Shown here: positions 33,463-43,854 of the stretch, piece by piece
Layout: every line of letters starts with the position of its first letter
Position numbering within the stretch: the stretch's first letter is position 1
Origin: Cristatella mucedo
Taxonomy: Eukaryota > Bryozoa > Phylactolaemata > Cristatellidae
DNA length: 64,000 nt
Assembly (NCBI GenBank): GCA_009760855.2
Contig: WPIO01000095.1
Span: 779,001-843,000 of the forward strand
Direction: 5' to 3'
The notes under the pieces: generated by a model
Told to the model about the DNA's origin: nothing
Seen by the model: only the letters and a program-made list of their open reading frames with translations
Database searches by the model: none
Position numbers and translations under genes: made by a program

Positions 33463-34545
33463 ATTTGATATAGCACCCTCAGAGAACTCAATATCTTTCT
33501 AGGTGCTTTACATTTGCTGCAAAGGAAGCACGACCGAACGGCTAGTGGTAGCATGCTCAATAAACAACAAGAACAACATGGTTAGGGGTGACATGCACAG
33601 GGTCAGCATGCAAGTACGTATGGTTAGTGGCAGCATGCACAGTGTCAGCACGCATAAGCACATTAAGGACGAATCACATGGACCCACTAAATGCTGTGAT
33701 AAATAGCTGCATTTTTAGTTTCTTTTTAAATGTGGACAAGTCACGAGATTTGGTGATTCAAGTCGGGAGTGACTTCCAGGCTTTGGGAGCATGCAAACTA
33801 AAGGCACGGTCTCTAAAGGATTTGGGATTTGTACAAGGTATGGGTAAACAGTTATATTCCGAAAAGTAGGTGGTACGGTGCTTAGCCTGGTGGGGCAGTA
33901 GATCTGATAGGTAGGCTGGAGCCAAAGAATGAAGGGACCTAAAAGTGAGTGACAGAACCTTGAAGTCGATGCGTTGCTTGACTAGAGCCAGTGCAGGTCG
34001 GCGAGAAGTGGTGAGATGTGGCAACTGTGACGCTCACGACAGACAAGCCTAGCAGCAGAGTTTTGTACCAGCTGTAGCACCTGAAAGCCGGTAGGCCAGC
34101 AAGCAGTGAGTTACATAAGTCAAGACGAGATGTCACAAATGCACGGACCAATTTAGATGTGATATCCCTGTCTAAACAAAGAAGGGCAGATCTTGACCTT
34201 GCCAGGAACAGCCAAACATTAGGTGGTAAGATACCAGACCCACGGCCTATTGAGTCTCTTCAGTAGGTTTGCTGCTCGAATGGAAGCTTCTTGCCACCAC
34301 AGCAGCTGACTCTGTTATATCGAGGCTTACAGCAGTGCACCAGTTATCGCAGCACGACCACTCTATACGCAACGCAGAGCCGGCCATAGGCAAAGAGAGA
34401 CAAGCAGCAGTAATGGATGGACATACCTCCAGTCCCTGTAGATACCGAAGCTCACGATGGAGGCAGCCATTGCAAAGATGCCGGCTCGTCCCGAGCTACC
34501 GCAGAGCTTGGTGAGAAACCGGGTGTGAAACTCAATCCTGCCAAC
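19252..34545 (-). CDS. PEMT: Phosphatidylethanolamine N-methyltransferase, partial (exons 2-6; exon 1 not found)
   Basis: Five minus-strand exons (34545-34427, 32843-32692, 26139-26028, 21320-21246, 19381-19252) join in phase with consensus splice sites into about 195 residues. Landmarks match human PEMT in order: GRIEFHTRF (human ARWEHKTRK), VLVISSFYQLGF (VLVLSSFFALGF), DYFGLLMEKKVESFPFNVL (DYFGILKEARVTVFPFNIL), HPMYVGATLNFIG (NPMYWGSTANYLG), and PFTEQIY (PFTAEIY). PEMT is an ER membrane enzyme that methylates phosphatidylethanolamine three times with S-adenosylmethionine to make phosphatidylcholine. The hydrophobic segments in exons 2-5 fit its membrane helices. The C-terminal tail after PFT is about 24 residues longer than in human. 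At the two motifs linked to SAM binding in human (GxG and EE), this copy reads FVG and ER. Exon 1, expected to end near an NPLFW-like motif, was not located. Confidence 0.9.
19390..20165. other. PEMT intron 5, first part (genomic left), no element recognised
   Basis: AT-rich sequence with short frames only. No tRNA-like promoter or transposon motif was seen before the SINE at 20171. Confidence 0.4.
20171..20325 (-). mobile_element. tRNA-derived SINE, family B, copy 4
   Basis: Minus-strand copy with B-box-like GGGTTCGAGTCC and the family B tail (GGCTCTTCTGCTACTATA). It lies in PEMT intron 5. Confidence 0.7.
20413..20575 (+). mobile_element. tRNA-derived SINE, family A, copy 3
   Basis: It has an A-box-like TTTGGCCCAGGGGTTATGG and a B-box-like GGGCTCAAACCC, then the family A tail GAAGCACCTGGGTAGAGATT. 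There is an internal insertion of about 25 bp relative to copy 2. It lies in PEMT intron 5, opposite in orientation to the gene. Confidence 0.7.
21246..21320 (-). CDS. PEMT: PEMT exon 5
   Basis: 75 bp between acceptor TTTGTCAG and donor GAAAG|GTAAGA. It gives NRSTCGLLMSVLAGFCYVAA and AAVE, matching human ASPTGLLLTVLVALTYIVAL then LYE in position and hydrophobicity. The phase fits both neighbours. Confidence 0.8.
21872..22155 (-). repeat. 3' LTR of gypsy-like element
   Basis: 284 bp starting TGCCCAACACC and ending GAACTACA on the plus strand (TG...CA). It matches the 5' LTR at 25014-25465 with a few substitutions but lacks that copy's internal duplications. In element sense it carries an AATAAA near its 3' end. 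No clear target site duplication was seen at the outer flanks. Confidence 0.8.
22234..23166 (-). pseudogene. Integrase region of the gypsy-like pol
   Basis: The frame opens near a poly-G tract (plus strand about 23178-23188) and ends at the stop at 22234. It holds the H2C2 zinc-binding motif (HHFGVDRTLY..., CPRCKS) and the catalytic aspartates and glutamate of the DDE core (CDVTHFKG, LLMDNGASF, GIVERNHR). It then continues into a basic C-terminal domain. It is out of frame with the upstream RT/RNase H frame, so the polyprotein is broken. Confidence 0.8.
23221..25062 (-). pseudogene. Protease remnant, reverse transcriptase and RNase H of the gypsy-like pol
   Basis: Open over about 610 codons. 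The N-terminal part is protease-like (FGLLLGMDAIELLGG) but lacks the active-site Asp-Thr/Ser-Gly. The RT has KVRPVMDYRELN, DLRKAYLQVHVD, LTRLGFGLNVAPKIM and the catalytic FVDD. RNase H has ILWCDASSLAIG, LAELEAI and an RTDSATVHGWL-like motif. The frame is lost shortly after DQLT by what looks like a one-base deletion and ends at 23221. A second shift is needed at the poly-G tract before the integrase. Confidence 0.85.
25014..25465 (-). repeat. 5' LTR of gypsy-like element, expanded
   Basis: 452 bp with the same TG...CA ends as the 3' LTR. It contains about 170 bp extra: two copies of a unit with GACCCTGATGGTGAATCCA and CTGGCCACCAGCTGGT, bounded by CTGTGCACCGGCC. Confidence 0.8.
25812..25864 (+). 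mobile_element. LINE tail fragment
   Basis: A short tail with CTGAGGGCACTATATCAAAT followed by an ATT repeat. It lies in PEMT intron 4. Confidence 0.5.
26028..26139 (-). CDS. PEMT: PEMT exon 4
   Basis: 112 bp between acceptor CGTTTTAG and donor TTTC|GTAAGT. It encodes DYFGLLMEKKVESFPFNVL and HPMYVGATLNFIGSAI, the most conserved part of the protein relative to human PEMT. Confidence 0.92.
27180..27273 (+). other. tRNA-like sequence, possible SINE head or tRNA pseudogene
   Basis: The 3' half is a good T-arm (ATGGG TTCAAGT CCCAT) followed by TGCAGAC, G and CCA. GTCTGTA at 27180 can pair with TGCAGAC (six Watson-Crick pairs and one G-U). The span is 91 nt and I cannot fold a convincing D-arm or anticodon arm. 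An alternative is a third SINE-type head with an A-box around AGGTGATAGCACTT. Confidence 0.3.
27856..28200 (-). mobile_element. CR1/L2-like LINE ORF2 C-terminal fragment, second lineage
   Basis: The frame reads LTLIHMALHGTALSYLAELL, then KLAIPFLCLRAIGKRTF and SAGPRLRNYSEN. This is the usual ending of such RT ORFs (ALHG.APSYLSELL, VPR...YG.RAFS.AAP.LWN). It is clearly different from the main LINE family in this window. Confidence 0.6.
28485..28874 (+). other. Unassigned open frame, 129 codons
   Basis: An unusually long frame for this AT-rich intron, from MQEELSSEDLAVSVSRPEKN to GQVRIPERHQ, with one CAIC pair. I recognise no domain and see no flanking splice signals that convince me. It lies antisense inside PEMT intron 3 and may be chance or an old transposon remnant. 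Confidence 0.2.
28905..29465 (-). mobile_element. Decayed LINE copy
   Basis: It starts with the reverse complement of the tail (AGTGCCTAGAAAGAATTTAG) and continues through the UTR into remains of the RT ORF (LADLCWLPIKQ-like near 29350). No open frame remains. Confidence 0.6.
30250..30325. repeat. (CA)n microsatellite
   Basis: A CA/CGCA run preceded by CATGCA-rich sequence. Confidence 0.85.
31130..31190 (+). mobile_element. SINE/LINE tail fragment
   Basis: GTAAAGCTCCCGGACACAGA and TTAAGTTGTGGCACTATA align with the shared tail of SINE family A and the LINE. Confidence 0.4.
31262..31535 (-). mobile_element. LINE 3' end copy
   Basis: Reverse-complement tail followed by the family's 3' UTR and the last codons of the RT ORF. 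It carries the characteristic CATGCACAGGGTCAGCATGC repeats of this UTR. Confidence 0.7.
31738..32105 (-). mobile_element. LINE 3' end copy
   Basis: An AAT-repeat tail at 31738-31758, then UTR and the end of the RT ORF. It is very close to the copy at 56053-56505. A SINE A copy abuts its 5' end at 32106. Confidence 0.8.
32106..32238 (-). mobile_element. tRNA-derived SINE, family A, copy 4
   Basis: Minus-strand copy with A-box-like TTGGCCCAGTGGTTAAGG and the tail AGTGCCTGAATAGAGATTAA. The B-box is eroded. It sits directly against the truncated end of the LINE at 31738-32105. Confidence 0.7.
32373..32480. repeat. 21 bp tandem repeat, 5 units
   Basis: The unit is GCACGTGAGAAGGAATGCAGA, nearly perfect in all copies. 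Because 21 is a multiple of three, all frames stay open through it; there is no sign that it is coded. Confidence 0.9.
32692..32843 (-). CDS. PEMT: PEMT exon 3
   Basis: 152 bp between acceptor TGCTGCAG and donor CTAG|GTTTGT. It encodes FFLVLNSQPHWAVV, then a hydrophobic segment (TVTFVGTVLVISSFYQLGF) ending YNTFL. The site of the human GLG motif reads FVG. Confidence 0.88.
33429..34183 (-). mobile_element. LINE copy in PEMT intron 2
   Basis: An AAT-repeat tail (33429-33461), then UTR and about 150 codons of RT ORF C-terminus with frameshifts ([20 protein letters not shown]). It is older than the 11304 and 59337 copies. Confidence 0.8.
34427..34545 (-). CDS. PEMT: PEMT exon 2
   Basis: 119 bp between acceptor CTTTTCAG and donor TGGAG|GTATGT. 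It encodes VGRIEFHTRFLTKLCGSSGR, then a hydrophobic AGIFAMAASIVSFGIY segment. It begins in phase 0, so exon 1 must end on a codon boundary. Confidence 0.85.
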
Positions 34546-35389
34546 CTGAAAAGTGCCGCAGCATGCAGCTGCAGCGCCCACCATGCCGCCCTCCCTTCGC
34601 TCGCACCTTTCCCTAACAATGCTGGCAGCAGAGCTGTGCGCAAACGAAGCAGCGAGTCGGGCGTCACCGGGTGCCTGCCATTACCACATTCCACCAAAGA
34701 GGACTCCACAGCACGGTTGCCGCACATATCCATAGGTTTCGATCGCTGAAGTCGATAGAGTTCGCCAGCAGAGCTTTCAGGTTCATGTTTTGGTGAACAG
34801 CAGCTCCGTTGTCAGCCTATAACCTTCGGGTAACACGAGATCAACCTTCGAAAACATGGCCTTACAGCAGTAATAAAACAAGGGCTCAGCAGTCTACCTT
34901 GCGCCGTTACACAAGCCATCGGGCTGCTCTCAAAAATCTCCAAGCAGGGAAATTTTCCAGGGCAAATTCACCTTTATTATGACAGACAGAATGGCAGCAT
35001 GTCGGTATCGAAGTTTGAAGTGATTTTCGAGCATTCTACTCCATATTACACTGCGGTCTTAACAAGCTGAAGACTGACTACCTACCTATATGAAGCTATT
35101 AACACGAATCGAGCTACTTGGTCAAAGCAACAAAAGCAGGTCCAAAATGTATGGTTCTAACCACACTCAGCTAACTGATGCTTGAAGTTATTGAGACAAG
35201 ACCATAGATGTATTATGTATCGTGCTATGCTCAGATATGACCGGTGTGGTACCACCGCTGCCATGCAGATTCTGAAACGATGGCTATTTGTGCTTGGGTT
35301 ATTTCTTCATGGTATTTTCCTACCATATGCCTTCAGCCCCAAGCAGACCCTGCCAGACCGACCATGGCGCCCGGCATTACTGTCCACCA

Positions 35390-35470
35390 AGAATATAATA
35401 ACAATACACTTGATAAGGTGCCCTCTGAGAACTCGATCTCTTTCTAGGTACTCTACATTTGAAGTGCATC
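35390..35470 (-). mobile_element. LINE tail fragment
   Basis: CACTTGATAAGGTGCCCTCT, then GAACTCGATCTCTTTCTAGG, the reverse complement of the family tail. Confidence 0.6.
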
Positions 35471-35699
35471 CACCAGTGACAAGGCTGGCCACTCGCTCGG
35501 CATGGGGCGTTGGCCACGTTGGGGCTGCTAATTTCCCTTTTCCCTCGACTCAGTTCCACTGCCGGTTTCTCGGTTCGGCAGGCACTCGGTTGGCCGCTTC
35601 GAACCAAGAAGGGGATGCGAGATCATAATTCCACCCGTCTCACTCGCTATTGCATCAAAAGCATGTACACAACGTAGCACTAGTAAAGCGATAGACGTT

Positions 35700-38110
35700 G
35701 CAAATCCACTGCCTAACGAGTGAGTGAGTGAGTGAGTCGCTCTCCACTACCGAGGGTCAAACACTGCAGGCAGAGCTCAATGTTCTCTGCCTGCGTGGCG
35801 ATTCGGCGGAGCTCGAGTGTTCGACTGAGCCGCTTCGGATCGCTCAGCCGGACGTTCAATCTCATCGCGGCGACGAGTGCAGTTAGAGATCGTAGCAGAG
35901 GTCGTCGGCAGTCATCGACGATACGACTTCGCGGCTGCGCACGAACACTACGCGGCACTAATAGCAGGGCGCAATCCGCGACTTACTCGTCTCGCAGCTA
36001 CGCCTACTGGCCAGCAGCTCGAAAGAGACGTTGCACCCTGCCCCACGCGCGGAAAGAGCCGGCTGAGAGCAAATAGTCAGGGGTGCGACCGTGGTCCAAA
36101 GTTCCATGCTTCCTTTGCAGCTCACGTAAAGTACCTGGAAAAGACTAAGCTCTCCGAGGCACTGTACAAATGAAATATTCTATAATAATGTAATATTAAT
36201 ATAATGTGTTATTATTACAATCATTATTAATCGTCATTAAAAACGACGAAGCTACGCTGCAGCTTGGAAGGCCAGATGCCGAAGGTAAACAAAGCTCCCT
36301 ACGCCCTCATAACACAAAAAAAAGCTCGCGCTGAGTGGCAATGGACGGTCTCGTCCGCCGCGATATCATCCATCGGAATGAATGCACGCGACACTGCCAA
36401 AACTAGCTTACGTACCGTAGCGGGCAAGCGCGCCTCGGCAGCGCGGTGCGGCCTCATACGCAACCGGCTCCCTGTGTGCTGAAAGGCAGCACTAATGACC
36501 CATTGCAATTGGAGACATTGCTGAATAGGCGGCGGCGGTGGCGGGAGAGAGCGGTGACTGGCGCGGCGCACTACGGCCGCCGTAAGTCGGACTCGCCAGC
36601 GGCCGTACCATTAAGACGTGCGCGGCAGCAATGGCCTCGCGTTTATTAACGCTCAGTTGAGGACAGCAGGCGCGCGGCTAAATGCAGAGGCCCGGCGTCT
36701 GCATGTAAAGGGCTCATCCTGCCCGGGGCGGACGCACTACAGCGGGCGACATATTTGCTTTTCTACCTACGTATGCTCCGCTAGCCGGGGCGCTGACGTT
36801 TTCCTCAGGTTCGGAAGTAAGCATATCTCTGGTTCTGAAAGGCTTACGTTTGCGCAGTGGATCTCAGTGATTCCAGATTTTATAAAATGAGTTTATTAAA
36901 AGCACGACCTCATAGGAATTTATTAGTCATAATTATGCGAGCACGTTCAGCCAGGGCCCGCGCACGCTGCCGGCCGGAAGGCGATTTCTAAGCAGTTCAT
37001 CGTGCACTTAGAATCTTACGACCAGTGTTTTTCACTACGTGAGCTCATGCACTAACTTTATATACAATTCCAATAATGCTTACTTCCGTATATAAATTAT
37101 CTAATTCAAAGCACTCGGCCATAAATAAGGGTCAAAGGGTCGGGCCATGAATAGACGTGGAGTAGTAGTCGCCCAAATCATCGAAGGCCATAATTCAGTG
37201 GCTCGCTCACAAACAGACATTAAATAACCATTCAGTAGCCAAAGTTTGAAAATCAAGCCACCTTTATTTTACTTGGTTTTTCTTGAATCTCTCGGTTATT
37301 CGCCGAGTCTTGTTCCTCCTCCATTCGCTAAGTCTTCGTCGACAACACTCCACGCGAATAGATGTAAGAGGCACCCGGGAAGCAGACACCTTATTATCCA
37401 CCTAATTTAAAAGAACTCGAATCGAATGGTATATAATTAGCAATTACTTGGCTTTCGTTTCACCATTCGTTACGCACCCCACGCCCGACCGCTCTTTCGA
37501 CGGCGTACCTATTCAATCTGCTGGCTGGCCGGAAACGATTGCGCACCCACATAGCGGAAGTGAAGCTTTGGGGTGGCGAGGTGCTGACTGCCTGCACAGG
37601 CTAATGCAGCTGCCCTTCTGACTCGACGTCTGACCGAGGGGCCAAATGCCTCTGCAGCCACGAGCTTCGGCTAACTGCCGCCACAGGTCGTACAGTAGCA
37701 GCGCCGATCGTGTGACCTTCGGTGTCTCCGCATTGCCTGCATATCCGTCAGCCTGAACGGATGCCATCCTCTGCACTTCTTCCGTTTGCAGCTTGTGACT
37801 CAGCTACCTGGAAAGCCGCTAGTTATCCGTACGCGAGGAGTGTGAGTGAGCCTTCACGCGACAAAGCATTCGTCTCGGCCGCTCGCTCAGATAGATACTC
37901 GCTACGCGCGGGTCGTTCGAAATGTAACGCTATCGTGCTGCTACTACGCGCTGGCTGTGTCCACTCCGCACCGCGCTCGCTCGCGAGCTTTTGGAGCGAC
38001 CGCTGGCTTTCGCTGGCCGCTGCCGCCGCAGCACGCATCTCGACGACTTCCGAGGCGGACCGCGGAGAGGTTGTAGAACCCGAAGAGCCCACTCGCAAAG
38101 CAACGTAAGT
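35700..38110. other. Patchy GC-rich region, no gene assigned
   Basis: GC- and CpG-rich patches at about 35720-36070, 36300-36760 and 37480-38110 alternate with AT-rich DNA. A good donor (AAC|GTAAGT) lies at 38104 on the plus strand after an open stretch with an Ala run, so a plus-strand first exon is possible. PEMT exon 1 could also lie here on the minus strand, but I found no matching motif. Confidence 0.3.
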
Positions 38111-40194
38111 GCAGCTATTCTGAAGACTGGCTCGCAGTTCTGGAATTATTTCGTAACTTTGCGGTAAGAACCTAAGCAAGCGTTCACCGTGTACAGCCTT
38201 TCAAGAATGATAACATATTTTACAAGAGCAGCAGTAACAGATAGTTGATAGCAAGCAAGGTATTTCGCTTTTGACAAGCGCGCAAGAGCAGACAAGAAGC
38301 CGCTCGTCAAATAACTCGTGGTTATTGCTTTCTCCTGCGGCGAGTTTTAAAGCTTCGGGATATAGATTTGATTTTTCAAAGACGTTATAAAAACTTATCA
38401 GTATTACTATTATTATTAAGATATTTATGGCTGCTTGTAAGTGGGACCCCTGGATAGTTAAGTAGCATGCACTGGATCATGCGCAGGTGAGCACACAAAG
38501 CGTACAGGAAAACAAGTTCACTGGTGAACAGGGAAAACTGACCGGAACATCTCGAGGTGAGTAGCTGAGACTTTGAGAATGATAAGTCAATGAAGGTCGT
38601 GAGAGAATCTGGAATTGAATATCAGACTCTTGTTGTGTTTACGAATTGAAAGCCCGATCACCAACAGTTTTAAACTGTATGCTTAGACGAATGGCAAAAC
38701 TCTGGAATCAGGGCAGGCGGTGGCACAAGAAACAACTGCGAGAGTGAGGGAGTCGGATAGGTAGATTGAAACTCGGAGAAAAATTGGCGGGGTGACGGAA
38801 CTGGCAGCTGACGATCCACTGACGATTGATCGAGCAGCCGCGAGCTGCTGAGCTCTGCACTAGATGAAGACGATAAATTCAAAAGCCGAGAATCCTGAAT
38901 ACTGGGAGTTGCAGTAATCCAGACGCGGCAAACGCGGGAACTAGCTTGGCTGTCGTACGCTCATCTATGGTGATAACTTCGGTGCTGCTGCATCGGAAAT
39001 GTTGGCCCGACCGGCGCCTGAGGTGTTTGAGTACTTTCAGACGAAAGTACTCATTTCTTTGTGTGTGTTTAAAGAGACTCGCTGTCGCGGCTGTGTGCGT
39101 TTGGCTCTTCTAGAGCTCGAGGCTCTTCCGCAATGGAGAGTAGCAATTGTTAACAGGGCGCTTAGTAGAGCCTTTTCGGCCTTGAGTATTTTCGTCAGAG
39201 GGAGCTCGTTAATTTTTCTAGAGGCAGGACTAAAGAAGCCTGCCGTCGGGCGGCCAGCCTCCATGGCTCTAAGTCGGCATGCAGAATCAATGTATGCTTC
39301 TAGAAGAGGCAACCATTTCTGCTCCCTAAGAAATAGGGAAGGGGCTCAAAATAACTCTAGGTGTGGAGGGCCGTACGACGCGTAACTTCACTGTGTTACA
39401 AGCATGGTGCGCGGCTTCCACGTCCTGACAGATCCGGGCCTCAAACACTGCTCTCGTAGCGCTGCTAGTCTCCGCCGAAGCGCGACGGCGTACTGGCGTC
39501 GCCCGAACCTCGTTTCGCGGCTAGCGACTTGTCGGTGCTGCACCAATATAGACAGGTGCTGCACCAATATAGAGAGGTATACCTAGAGTGGCAGGAACGG
39601 GGCAGCGACGAAAAGCGCTCCTACGCTAGCATAACGAGGCCACATCCATTTCGAAGACAAGTCTATTTGATAGCATCGGAGGGCTACGTCTGCGCCGTAA
39701 ACCAATGGCTCCGTGGCCTTGAGTTCAAAAGCCAAGGCCGAGTCCGTAATCGAAGCTGACTGTTTGTCTCGCAGTGCCGGCTATTATTCGGCACCGGCCC
39801 AAGATTTATCGTGAAATATGCTCGCAGCCGCTACGATCCTATCGTTCACAATCGAGTTTGTTTAGCAAGCGACGCCGTTTCAACTGTGCATCTATAGCTG
39901 TGGCCAACAGACCAAGAGGTAAAATGGCAGACCTCGGCGCTGTACCTTTCAGCGCTCTAGTTCCTATTCGATCTCTTGGGCTGGAAGCCGATTCAACACG
40001 ACGGAAATTACAAGAAATTTGTTTTGTTATCGTTGGTTCTGTCTGCTGCCACCCAGCAATGGCCTTGGAGTACTGAACTCGTAAGGTAAGGATGCTCCAG
40101 CCGAGCTATTGCACGAATTAGTGACAGCCATTCTAGACTTTTTTTTAGCATTCCTTGCATGTCTTCCTGCCACTGCAGTAGGGCGCATACAGTT

Positions 40195-40650
40195 TGTGCC
40201 AAACTCTCCCGCTGGGCTTATCTAGTGTGAAGATAGCAAATGCTGCCTTACGCCACTTCTCACGGACCTGCACTACCCCTACCACATCAAGCAGCGTATC
40301 GATGTCACTTCGCTTCCGTCACTTCCTTCGTTCTCTTGATTCGGCCCACCCATCGGAATTATATATCATTTTCGTGCAGTACCAGCCGCTCTTCCATCTC
40401 ACTCGCTTAGCCATGTCTCGGACCAAAACCGAACCCTTGGAAGATTGAGCCCTTAGTGTGCTCTCAAAGCCTGGAACTCACTCCCTTATAAGGTCACGAC
40501 ATCCCCTGACTTGGAGGAAATTTAAGATGGAAGCTAAAAGCCCACCTGCTACTCGCAGCATTTGCGCTGCCTTTGTAAATTGTTTATTGTGTGCTAAGGA
40601 ATACTGAAACTTTGCATGCTATCAATGACAAATTGAATGCTTTCCAAAAT
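40195..40650 (+). mobile_element. Decayed LINE fragment
   Basis: The plus strand resembles the RT C-terminal region (CGGACCTGCACTACC; YIKQRIDV-like; AWNSLPYK-like near 40465), followed by TCCCCTGACTTGG. Frames are broken throughout. Confidence 0.5.
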
Positions 40651-41518
40651 AAATAAGTGCATGGAAAGAAACTCGATTTTGTGTGATGATATATAAATTT
40701 TTATTTTTGTAGAGCATCGTTCAATTTTTTCACTCTTGCCGTCACCATGAACATTAAATTGTCAGTGAGAGCGATTTCTTGTATTTCGATTTAATTTCAT
40801 TTCACAGCCGTTCATACAATTAATTATTTCCATTTACTTCAAAATGTTACATGGTGCTAGGAAAACCAAGTTCGCGATCATACTTCCAGTAAAGGCTGTC
40901 ATTGCATTGTCTTATAAGACTGGGTCATCTTACCTAGTTGCCCGGCAAACCAGCCCACCCCACCAGTGTGGTGAGCCTCTGATCGGCCGGACTAAAATTT
41001 TGAAAGCCATTTGTACGCCAACGTGCCAGCTCGATTGTGTGAAAGTCTCTACAGACACCGGAAACAGTTGTCGGTACCGTGCAGCTAAAATTGCAGCTAA
41101 TTTTGGAAATCCGGGACCCGGATGGAAGATCATAAAAATGCATTCATTGGCAAATTTGGCAAACCACTAACAGCTGAAGCAATTTGCAAATACAGTGAAG
41201 AAAATTATTAAATTAAATAAAACCAGTGGCTGGCCGGCCATAATATCACCAAACCACCCACTAGTATTGTGCTACTTTCATTAAAATTGAGATGTTTGCC
41301 AATAAAGTTCGGCATCGAGAGAAACAAGATCGAGCGAGGTTGACATTTGATTCGAGAATAGTTTCTCTCGTTCCAGCCTGCTCCCTACATCGAAATCGCG
41401 TCTCCAGACGGCCGGCTATTCTTTCTTGATGACCTTTGATAGTCGAATTCTGCAGAGCTGCGTAACCGCTAGCACTCGACTCCACATCCGCAGCCTTCTA
41501 GTGTACTTTGGTCCTCTA

Positions 41519-41719
41519 CTAACTAGCCGTCGCGCTTAAAGACTGGCAGCAGCCACATTTTCCCTCGCATTGCGAGTCCCCCAGCTGTCCTGCACCATTT
41601 ACTACGCCGTGTGACTTACTTCTCTTGTGCTTCCTGCAACGGAGCTCATCAAGGCTCTTCATCTCGCTGGTATTCCAGAGCAGGAAGGCAAATATAAGCA
41701 GCATCCTCGCATCACCCAC
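41519..41719 (-). other. Possible first exon with signal-peptide-like start
   Basis: On the minus strand MGDARMLLIFAFLLWNTSE is followed by MKSLDELRCRKHKR and a good donor (AGAA|GTAAGT) near 41612. The hydrophobic start would suit a signal peptide. No partner exon was found, so this is only a candidate. Confidence 0.2.
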
Positions 41720-42299
41720 CTCGCTAGGACTCGTGCCGTTCGCCTTTCACTAGGGCCGGAGAGGACACGAGCAGTAGCTCGCATCGCGGCAGGCAGGCAG
41801 GCGCAGCATTTCAAGCGGTGCTCGTCGGTCGCATGAGCCTCAGCCTCTATCGTACATATCCAGATCGTCGTGCAGAGCTTCTTCTGCTCGTCCAGTGGAC
41901 GCCAGCTGCGGCTGGCTTGCTAACTCTCCCAAGCAGAGGCAGAGCCATGACTTTCGTCAAGGGGCCAAGACCCTCAATTTTTTAAGGGCAAGATTTGCAT
42001 GCAGTGGGTAAAGACCCGAAACTGATGAAAGATTATAGCATAAAATCCTAGTGTTTATTCGACCCGACCTCGGCAGTCGCTCAACGAGCGGAAATAGAAC
42101 ATAATTTCGTCGATGATGATGGTCGGAGAGCTGAGAAAAGGGGTTGGTTCGGGCTGCTGCCCGCAGTCGGCAGGCAAGTGCCCCCCCCCCCCTTGGCTCG
42201 GCCACAGCCACCAACGGATGGTCACGAGCTGGAAACTTTGCATCCAGCGATGAACGTGCCTGCAAGAACGACGGAAAGAAGTTATCTGGCTACCTCATT

Positions 42300-43850
42300 C
42301 CTTCTAACTGGCTGATCTAGAAAATGGAGTGCACTGGGGAGGTTTCCCCCTCCTTGCTAGCCACAGAACTTGCAGCAGCAAGACTATTTGAAAAATGTCT
42401 CATGGTTGTGTCGATACACTGCATGGACGAGTCTACTCGATACATACTATACACACACGGGACACTCCTCATACACCGTATACGTTGTATGTGTCTACTA
42501 GAACCAATCGACAGAAGTTGAATATTGCCTCAGGGTCGTGTATACGTCGGTGCCCACATTGGTTACGATTGGTAAGAAATGTGAAGTAAAGTCATTAAAA
42601 CCATCATTACTGACAACAAGCCACCCAACATCGAGCTAAGAAATTTACAGGTAAGCACCAGCCTCTAGAATATACGTGAGAGAACCCTTACACCTGAGGG
42701 CTGGAAATGCAGCAGACAGCCTCATGGGATTCGTTTGTACACCTCTGTTCTCAAGGTGTGTGAAGCCATATCTTGAATTGATGGTATTGACTCTACTCCT
42801 CCACGAAGGATAAAACGCAAGAGTCGCATCCGACGAATTGACCAATAAGCTAGAGTCATTCCTAAAGCACACTCATACGGCCTGTCAGTGTCATTTCTAA
42901 AGCCTGTCAAGTCAAAACTTCACACAGCAGTGATTCTTTTTTTAATGGCTAATACAGCATATGGATATTAGACTGATAAGTTTTGATAGCTTGTTACACA
43001 ATATACTCAAGTTTAGCCTGAAAGCAAGGGAAATTCGGGAACAAAAGCAGGGTCCACTTGTTTAAAACAAAGTCTATAAATGTGGACAATCTGGTAGCGT
43101 CAAGAAGCCTCCACGTGACATGGCTCGAGAGGAAAGTAGCCCACATTCATTAATTGCCCCGGGTGACAGAATACCGAAGTCGATCTCGACCTCGCCTGGC
43201 CGAATCAATCGTATCGTGCGAGGTGTAGATGAAAACTCCTTCCATGTGGCCTTCGGTTAGCACATGTGGTAACTCAGCAGCCAACATCCGATCATTGCAT
43301 AGCCCCTGAGTTTTCTTTAAATAAAGCAAGCCAATTCTTCTGCTGCTGTTGCTGCTGCTTTGCCCAGGGTCTATAAAAACAGCAAAGCAGAGAAATAAAT
43401 AACAGCATACTTGATAACTGATTAATGCAGTAAAAGAGAAAAGCAGCCGATCGAATGACCAAGAAACGAGCTAACTTTCCAGAGCGAAAAAGCTCGGGCA
43501 GCTAGGGCAACCCAAGGGGTTAAATCTTAAGATAAAAAAGGCTGTTTGTATTTGCTACAAAACTAGTTTAAAAGGCTGCAGTAAATCGATAGTTGATTTG
43601 ACTACTGTGTGAGCGCTGGGCCTAGTTCTGCGATAGTAAAGACTAGAGCAGCTATACCAGTCTACCAGTGATGTAGCAAAACTTTTTATGACATTTTTGC
43701 ATGAGCAGCACCTCCATACCTGTTCAGTCGTTTCCTACCACCGACTGGCCTTACTCTGCTATCGCTGGCCGTGAACCACCCTGCCCGGGGCTGAACACAG
43801 CAGCTGACTCGGGCACACAGCTGCGCTTGGCTGTAACGAAATTCACGAAG
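42300..43850. other. No feature recognised
   Basis: AT-rich sequence with short frames only, and a small imperfect GCT run near 43340. Confidence 0.4.
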
Positions 43851-43854
43851 TCGA

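Noticed and set aside
36840-36900. Possible PEMT exon 1 ending (KIWN on the minus strand)
   Set aside because: It lacks the NPLFW-type context and a donor in phase 0, so exon 1 is left unassigned.
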